Shown: one piece after another, positions 57,953 to 64,000 of the stretch | How the letters are laid out: every line of letters starts with the position of its first letter | Numbering within the stretch: position 1 is the first letter of the stretch | DNA from: Poa pratensis | Lineage: Eukaryota > Streptophyta > Magnoliopsida > Poales > Poaceae | Assembly: GCA_947311845.1 (NCBI GenBank) | Contig: CAMZMU010000111.1 | Coordinates: forward strand, 28,703,480-28,767,479 | DNA length: 64,000 nt | Direction: 5' to 3' | Translations under genes and position numbers: made by a program | The notes under the pieces: generated by a model | The model's input: the letters and a program-made list of their open reading frames with translations, nothing else | What the model was told of the DNA's origin: nothing | Database searches by the model: none

Positions 57953-58174
57953 CTCACCACCCGGACAAAGACACGAAAACTATCTAAAACAGCAAACGAA
58001 AACCAGCCCGCCGGCGAGAGGCCGAGATCCACCACTGCTCCAAGGCCTGAAAGGCCATTGGAGGCGGGGCGAACCAACAGCGTCGCCGGCGGCTGGGACG
58101 GGAAACGGGATCGCCCGAGGTTCGCCCTTGCGATCGCTGCTTCCGTACCGGTTGGGTTATAGAGCTACCTTGTT

Positions 58175-59219
58175 GATCCACATGTCAACCTTTTATTGAT
58201 TTAGATATAGATAAAGGTAAAGATAATATTATTTTCCATCAAAGTACTAAGGTCTCAAAAAGCAGAGCTCCTTGTTGCTTCACATGTCAATCTTTCATTG
58301 GTTTAGACAAAGGTAAGAAATAATATTATTTGTATACAAAACTTATTTTCCATCTACTGCATACAAAACCACGGTGTTTCCGAGTGCAGTGTTGAGCACG
58401 GGCCAAATGTAGTCCTTTATTTTGAAGATTCGAAATATAACTTTTCAAATGTAAAAAAATCTAAAAAAAGTATGTGACTATAGCCACAGATATATATATA
58501 TATCCTACAAGTCTGCAAAAAATTAATCCGAAATACGATGTATTCTACGATACACAAAAAACAAAATATAAATCGGGTGTGTGAACAGGGCACCTCCAAA
58601 TTCTGTCAGAATCTATCTTTTCACATAACCCAAAATATAAAGAATTTTGGATTGAAAATTTCCACAAGTGTAGGATGAGGTATAACCTACATCCAGATTT
58701 ATTTTTAGAATTTTTTGGAACTTTAAAATACTGTTCTGAAAAAAAATCAAATATAGAGATACACGTAGCCCGGGCTACAAATGCCTTTTTCGCGGTGTTT
58801 CCCCTCTTTTAGAGTATCTTTACTAACTGCCCTATGTTAGGTTCTTTGTAGGTCATTTAAGGCAACAAATCTTGCTTCAACAACAGCCCTCAACGTAAAT
58901 TTTGTCTTTTTGTGAAATTAAAAAACACCAAGTGTTGCAGAGATAAAACACTTGGGCTCATGATATATAACAGAAAGACCAACACATGCATGCTAATTGT
59001 CAATCGAAAGTTTCATGTCACGCTCTCAAGTTTCTTAGGTAACCACCGTGCCTCTTCTCACATCGATTTGGCATTTAATCCGGCAGTTCCGCCACAACAC
59101 TGACCGATTCGGCTGCAAATCCACCACCACTGTACAAGGGCACCACAAATCATGAGGGATTCAGAATCGATAACCGCAATAATACACTCGGGCACAGCAA
59201 AGCGCGCCAACCCCTTCTA
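58175..59219. other. noncoding tail of the extra DNA in duplicate 2
   Basis: No gene is seen. Holds one further short repeat unit (58267) and a Mutator-type MITE (58382-58792). It joins sequence shared with copy 1 at about 59220. Confidence 0.5.
58382..58792. mobile_element. Mutator-type MITE with 9-10-bp duplication
   Basis: CGGTGTTTC(C) occurs at 58372-58381 and 58793-58802. The ends carry GAGCACGGGCC on the left and TAGCCCGGGCTACAAATGCC on the right, imperfect inverted termini. AT-rich, noncoding interior with a (TA)n run. Confidence 0.65.
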
Positions 59220-59786
59220 GTACTATACAGAGGGCAAAGGAGTCGATTAGCAAATGGGCAAGGCATGTTTGTTGGGGGTAGAGGTGGACTTCAATTTCTA
59301 TAGTGATGGTTTGACCATGCATTTTTTTTTTTGAAAAGAATGTCGTGGGAGAAGTCCCTACAACGGATTTGTTTTTTTAATGTTTATATAGTAAACACCT
59401 AAATCTATGTCAGTGGGAATTTGAACTTGGGTGACTGGTTGTAAATCCACTTCCCTTACCAACTCAATCGGGTTCTGTCTTCTAGTTCTCTTTTTCCCAG
59501 TCCAAATATAAATGTATATATAATTTTCTAGCAAAATATATTGATGTCAAATTTGATTTAGCATAAAAAATGGGCAAACCATTGTATGTAGAACTAAAAG
59601 ATGGGCTATTTGGATTAGTTTAATTGCAAAGGATATGCACATGCATATGTATGTTTGGCTATTTAATTCCCTTATTCAATCTATACTATGTAGACTTCCA
59701 TTTCAACTGAAGTTGATCTAGTAATTGAGTAGTAACGATTGTGCTAAGTTACAAAGCAAGAGTCAGAACACGGTCCATGACTTAAC

Positions 59787-60620
59787 CATGTGTCCATGTT
59801 CGCATACTAGCTTATTGAGCTTTGCTACCGATAGTTTGGTTGCAGAGTTGGTACAACTGTTGTAAGGGACTAATGAATTTCATTGGAACCTACTCAGAAC
59901 GGGAAATTCTTGGTCGATTCTGTGTGTGGAGCCATTGTGCATCAAGATGGTCCAGTTGATAAAAATAAGAAAATATGGAAAATGAAGCCACCACTAAAAG
60001 TTAAAATCTTTGCATGAAACCTTAGGAAAAGAGTAATTCTTACTAATGATAACCTTGTAAAACGCAACTGACATGGAAAGTACAACATGTGTATTTTATC
60101 ATCAAGATGAGATAATTAAAAACTTATTCTATATGCAGTCATTCATATAGTTTCTAATTTGTACCCGCCAAGTAGCGTTGCCAACATTTTTAGCAACTGG
60201 TTACATGGTATTGACCATAATAGAGTTCTTCTTAGCGTGGGGGCGCTAGCCCTAATATGGTCGCTTTAGATATGTAGAAATGGCAAGGTTTTTAAGGTAA
60301 GAATGTTTCTTCAATGCAAGTCATCTAGCGGTGTACACATATAATTCGTTTATGGTCATCGCTAAACGCGTGGAGTTTCGTGACCTCTTCATGGAGGTGT
60401 CTACGTAGTTGGAGAATAGGGTGAGCTTTTTTAGTGATCTTCAGATTTGCACTTCAGTTTCTTAGGTGTCCTACGAGCTCTGTTTGATCCTTGTAATTTT
60501 CATTTTTCTTCTTCTTTTGATTTATTTGGCTGTCTGCATCATTGTTATGTAGACGCCGAGTGTAACCTGCTATGTATCTTCTGGATGCTGAGTAATAAAA
60601 TGCCCATTATCATAGGAGAG
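59787..60620 (+). mobile_element. LINE zf-RVT unit 1 of 3 (duplicate 2)
   Basis: Counterpart of 20029-20875 with the same order of segments and the same GAGTAATAAAATGCCCATTA tail. Frameshifted; fragments include MKPPLKVKIFA and the region around ANIFSNWLHGIDH. Confidence 0.7.
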
Positions 60621-61334
60621 AGTGGAGTTAAACCTTTTTTCACATCTGAAGCTTACAAACAATTTAAATCAAACCATATTTCTCCCATACATGTCCCTTT
60701 TTTCATATCGTTGTTATGCTTTTAGTTTACGAGTTAATATGAAAAATCATGCAAAGTCTCGCCCACTCACTTCTCAAGAAAATATGATAAATGCATATGT
60801 AAGCGATTAGTTAACAACAAAGCGTTGCCAATAAACTCCTACACCACATCACTGGACGTATCCCCTACTTGCCATTGTCTATTAACATAATAGAATGGGA
60901 GCATCATCTCTAAATCCGTCAGAGTTGGTAGTAATTAGAACTAGCGTGATAGTACATGGCCGAGTCGTACAAGTACAGTCCATCTCGTGCTGACCACCAT
61001 GGCGGTGTTGCATTGTGTAGGAATCCAATTCGAGTATTCAGTACGGTGGAGTCGTATATCCCGATGCTTCCAAGTCCTAGGAAGTATATGTGTTTCAACT
61101 GCATTGCAAAATCTCTTCCAACTAAGTAAACAACTTTTGTTGGTTACTCGCATGATGTGTTGATATGAACTTGGTGGTGACTAAGCTCTACTCCTTACTT
61201 GGTTCATGTTATCAAGATGACTTCCTTATGAATTGTGATATTTCGCCATATCTCTTCTCACTCTTAAATATGATCACTAGTTCACCACTACATTAATGTT
61301 ACCGTAAGATGCATCTACCATGCGATGGATATTA

Positions 61335-62232
61335 TCATGTTGTCCAAGTTCTTCACATACTAGCTTGTATAGCTTTTCTACCGACAGTTTGGTTGCAGAG
61401 TTGGTACATCTGTTGCAAGGGACCAACAAATTTCTTTGGAACCTACTCAAGAACAGAAAATTCTTGGTTAATTCTATGTATGAAGGCATTGTGCGTCAAG
61501 ATGGGCCCGTTGATAATAACAAGATAATATGGAAAATGAAGGCACCACTAAAAGTAAAAATCTTTGCATGAAACCTTCGGAAAAGAGTAATTCTTACTAA
61601 TGATAACCTCGTAAAATGCAACTGACATGGAAAGTACAAAATGTGTATTTTGTCATCAAGATGAGAAAATTAAACACTTATTCTTTTGATGCAAGTTCAC
61701 CCGCTCTATATGGTGATTCATTCAAATAGTTTCTAATTTGTACCCGCCAATTAGTGTTGCCAACATTTTTAGCTACTGGTTACATGGTATTGACCATAAG
61801 TACAAAGTTATTCTCAGTGTGGAGGCGCTAGCCGTAATATGGTCGATCGCTTTGGCTTTGTAGAAATGACAAGATTTTTAAAGGTAAGGACGTTTCTCTA
61901 ATGCAAGTCATCTAGCGGTGTACACATATAATTTTTTTTAGAAATTTTGTACACATATAATTCGTTTATGGTCATCGCTAAACGCGTGGAGTTTCATGAC
62001 CTCTTCATGGAGGTGTCTACATGGTTGGAGGACAAGGTGAGGTTTTTTTAGTGATCTTCCGATTGGCACTATAGTTTCTTAGGCGTCCTACGAGCTCTCT
62101 TTGATCCTTGTAATCGCTGTTTTTTTTCACATTTTGAATTTTTTGGCTGTGAGCATCGTTGTTATATAGAGGCCAAGTGTAACCTACTATGTATCTCTTG
62201 GATATTGAGTAATAAAATGCCCATTACCAAAA
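61335..62232 (+). mobile_element. LINE zf-RVT unit 2 of 3 (duplicate 2)
   Basis: Counterpart of 21532-22368. A readable stretch at 61400-61570 gives LQGTNKFLWNLLKNRKFLVN and IIWKMKAPLKVKIFA before stops. An extra ~30-bp local duplication (GTACACATATAA twice) lies at 61919-61960. Confidence 0.7.
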
Positions 62233-62463
62233 GGCTAGAGCTCTCAGTCACTTGGAGTTGGTGGTAATCAAAACTAGCTTGATGGTATAGGGCGGAGTCC
62301 CATAAGAAGAGTACATCTCGTGCTGACCACCACAGTGGTGTTGCTTTGCTCGGAAATCCAGTTTGATGATCCAGTTCAGTGGAGTCGCATATCCTGATGC
62401 TTCCAAGTCCTAGGGAGTGTGTGTGCTTCAACTGCATTGCAAAAGCAATTCCAACTAAAGAAA

Positions 62464-62835
62464 GGGAAATACATTATGGGTAGTAGGTGCAGATGCACCC
62501 ACTACCCAAAAAACAATTTTGAAAATATCAAAAAATTCAAAATAATTTTTTTGCATATAGTTCAAGACATTTTATGTTAGCACAAAAAGTTACGTGAAGA
62601 ATTTTTTTTTTGTGACCTGTGCAAAAAAGACAAATCCGGACACACCAAAATGTCTTCATACGAGTCATTTTTTTGTCTTTTTGCACAGGTCACAAAAAAT
62701 GTTTTTTCACCACGCCATTTTTTGTGCTAACACATAATGTTCTAATGTAAACCCGAATTTTTTTCTGTAATTTTTTGACATTTTGAAAAAAAACTAAAAA
62801 AAATTACGTAATAGGTGTCAAATCGCCGCCTCCAG
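62464..62835. mobile_element. foldback MITE, absent from duplicate 1
   Basis: A 372-bp insert between AAGAAA copies (62458-62463, 62836-62841). Copy 1 reads straight through at about 22590-22600. The interior is a long palindrome (GTGACCTGTGCAAAAAAGAC facing TTTTTGCACAGGTCAC). Related in layout to 33096-33443. Confidence 0.9.
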
Positions 62836-63296
62836 AAGAAACAACTTTTGTAGGTTACTCACATGATGTGTTGATATGAACTTGGTGGTGACTGAGCTCT
62901 ACTCCTTACTTAGTTAAGGTATCAATATGACCTTCTTATGAGTTATGATATTGCTCCATCTCTTCTTACTCTTAAAGATGATCACTAGTTCACCACTACA
63001 TTAATGTTATCGTAAGATGCAACTACCATGCGATGGATATTATCATGATGTTCAATATTACCACAAAGAGCACATGGGGTAGGTCTTTTGGCTAATGTTT
63101 CGATTGTATCATGAACCTTCATGGTGTAGTTTATTTACTTGGTCACAGTTTGAAAGCATTTGCATTCGCCATCTCAAATCCAATCATCACTAACATGCAT
63201 AGTAGATCTTCAGCTCATAGGATCATCGTTTAGTAAAAGCTCTGTTGTCGGATGAGGAAAAGGAAACAAGTAGTAAAAAAACCATCAGGGAATTAA

Positions 63297-64000
63297 CCAT
63301 GTGGCCAAGTTCTTCTCATACTAGCTTGTAGAGCTTTGCTACCGATAGTTTGGTTGTAGTGTTGGTACAACTGTTACAAGGAGCCAACGAATTTCTTTGG
63401 AACCTACTCAAGAATGGGATAATCTTGGTGGATTCTATGTATAGATCCATTCTCCATCAAGATGGGCTAGTTGATAATAACAAGAAAATATGGGAAATGA
63501 AGTCACCACTAAAAGTTAAAATCTTTGCATGAAACCTTAGAAAAATAGTAATTCTTACCAAGGATAATCTTGTAAAATGCAACTGACATCGAAAGTACAA
63601 AATGTGTATTCTGTCATCAAGATGATACACTTAAACACTTATCCTTTCGATGCAAGTTTGCGCACTCTATAGGGTCAGTCAATCAGATAGTTTCTAATTT
63701 GTACCCGCCAAGTAGCGTTGCCAACATTTTTGGCAACTGGTTACATGGTATTGACCATAAGTATAGAGTTCTTCTTCGTGTGGGGGCTCTAGCCGTAATA
63801 TGGTCGCTTTGTTATGTAGAAATGACAAGGTTATGGAAGGTAAGAACGTTTATCGGATGCAAGTCATCTAGGATTGACACTATAGTTTTTAGGCGCCCTA
63901 GATCTCATTTATCCTTGTAACCGCCATTTTATTTTTCTCCTTTTGAATTGTTTCGCTATGAGCATCGTTGTTATGCAGAGGCCGAGTGTAAGCTACTATG
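63297..64000 (+). mobile_element. LINE zf-RVT unit 3 of 3 (duplicate 2), cut by window end
   Basis: Counterpart of 23050-23915, with LQGANEFLWNLLKNGIILVD, CVFCHQDDTLKHLSFRC-type sequence and VANIFGNWLHGIDHKYRVLL. About 115 bp that encode the VEFRDLF segment in the other units are deleted at 63870. Confidence 0.72.

Larger units (their letters stand above)
50611..58158 (-). mobile_element. LINE-like retroposon split by an LTR element
   Basis: ATAGAGC(C/T)ACCTTGTT, 16 bp with one mismatch, flanks the unit at 50595-50610 and 58159-58174. The plus strand begins with T11, the A-tail of a minus-strand element. Its own sequence is 50611-51076 plus 57958-58158 (about 670 bp), GC-rich and noncoding, so a truncated or SINE-like retroposon. 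The remaining 6.9 kb is the nested LTR retrotransposon. Confidence 0.85.
48655..64000 (+). repeat. segmental duplication, copy 2, runs off the window
   Basis: Collinear and co-oriented with 17595-24000 (see that entry for landmarks). The alignment is interrupted at 50506/59220 by ~8.7 kb of extra DNA, and by MITEs at 48940-49100 and 62464-62835 that are absent from copy 1. At 63870 copy 2 lacks about 115 bp present at 23625-23740 of copy 1. Confidence 0.88.

Overview
This is plant nuclear DNA from a grass, most likely a Pooideae/Triticeae genome (wheat, barley or Aegilops type). The evidence is GT-AG introns, a TATA box, many Stowaway MITEs with CTCCCTCCG ends and TA duplications, PIF/Harbinger, Mutator and CACTA pieces, LINE tails, Ty3/gypsy and Ty1/copia remnants, and an Athila-type LTR element with TGATACGTC ends. 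No bacterial, organellar or viral gene organisation was seen. The species call is inference from repeat style; no database was searched.

Layout. 1-5.85 kb is a nested transposon stack: a non-autonomous LTR-type element inside the RT of a minus-strand gypsy element, which sits inside one LTR of a miniature TRIM-like retrotransposon, which itself interrupts exon 3 of an F-box gene. Four related minus-strand F-box/LRR genes follow at 5.85-7.18 (A), 11.33-12.92 (B), 25.5-26.6 (C) and 33.6-35.04 kb (D). Only B reads through intact (three exons, 474 aa); A, C and D carry different lesions. Between A/B/C lie copia and LINE fragments and a small single-exon gene with W-E motifs (DUF688-like) at 18.3 kb. 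At 26.6-28.4 kb is a probable spliced gene with a B3-like end. At 29.0 kb there is an XS-type zinc-finger exon, and at 30.14 kb a two-exon coiled-coil gene whose upstream region carries a ~57-bp minisatellite and a TATA box. A 1.56-kb Mutator element with ~150-bp inverted repeats and a perfect 9-bp duplication lies at 31.1-32.7 kb.

35-48.6 kb is mostly noncoding and transposon-derived. It holds a receptor-kinase-like gene with an MCAfunc-type N-terminal domain (40.2-41.8 kb, two frameshifts) and a decayed paralogue lacking both the start codon and the kinase domain (45.3-46.2 kb).

The block at ~17.6-24.0 kb is repeated in the same orientation from ~48.65 kb to the window end. Both copies contain the DUF688-like gene and three tandem ~1.5-kb units with a LINE zinc-binding domain. 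The second copy is opened by ~8.7 kb containing a LINE-like retroposon, itself split by a complete 6.9-kb Athila-like LTR element with a CTCAC duplication. Each duplicate has its own Stowaway MITE where the other has an empty site.

The genes do not form a pathway. The window is a birth-and-death neighbourhood in which F-box, DUF688-like and MCAfunc-kinase genes were duplicated and then broken by deletions, frameshifts and transposons.
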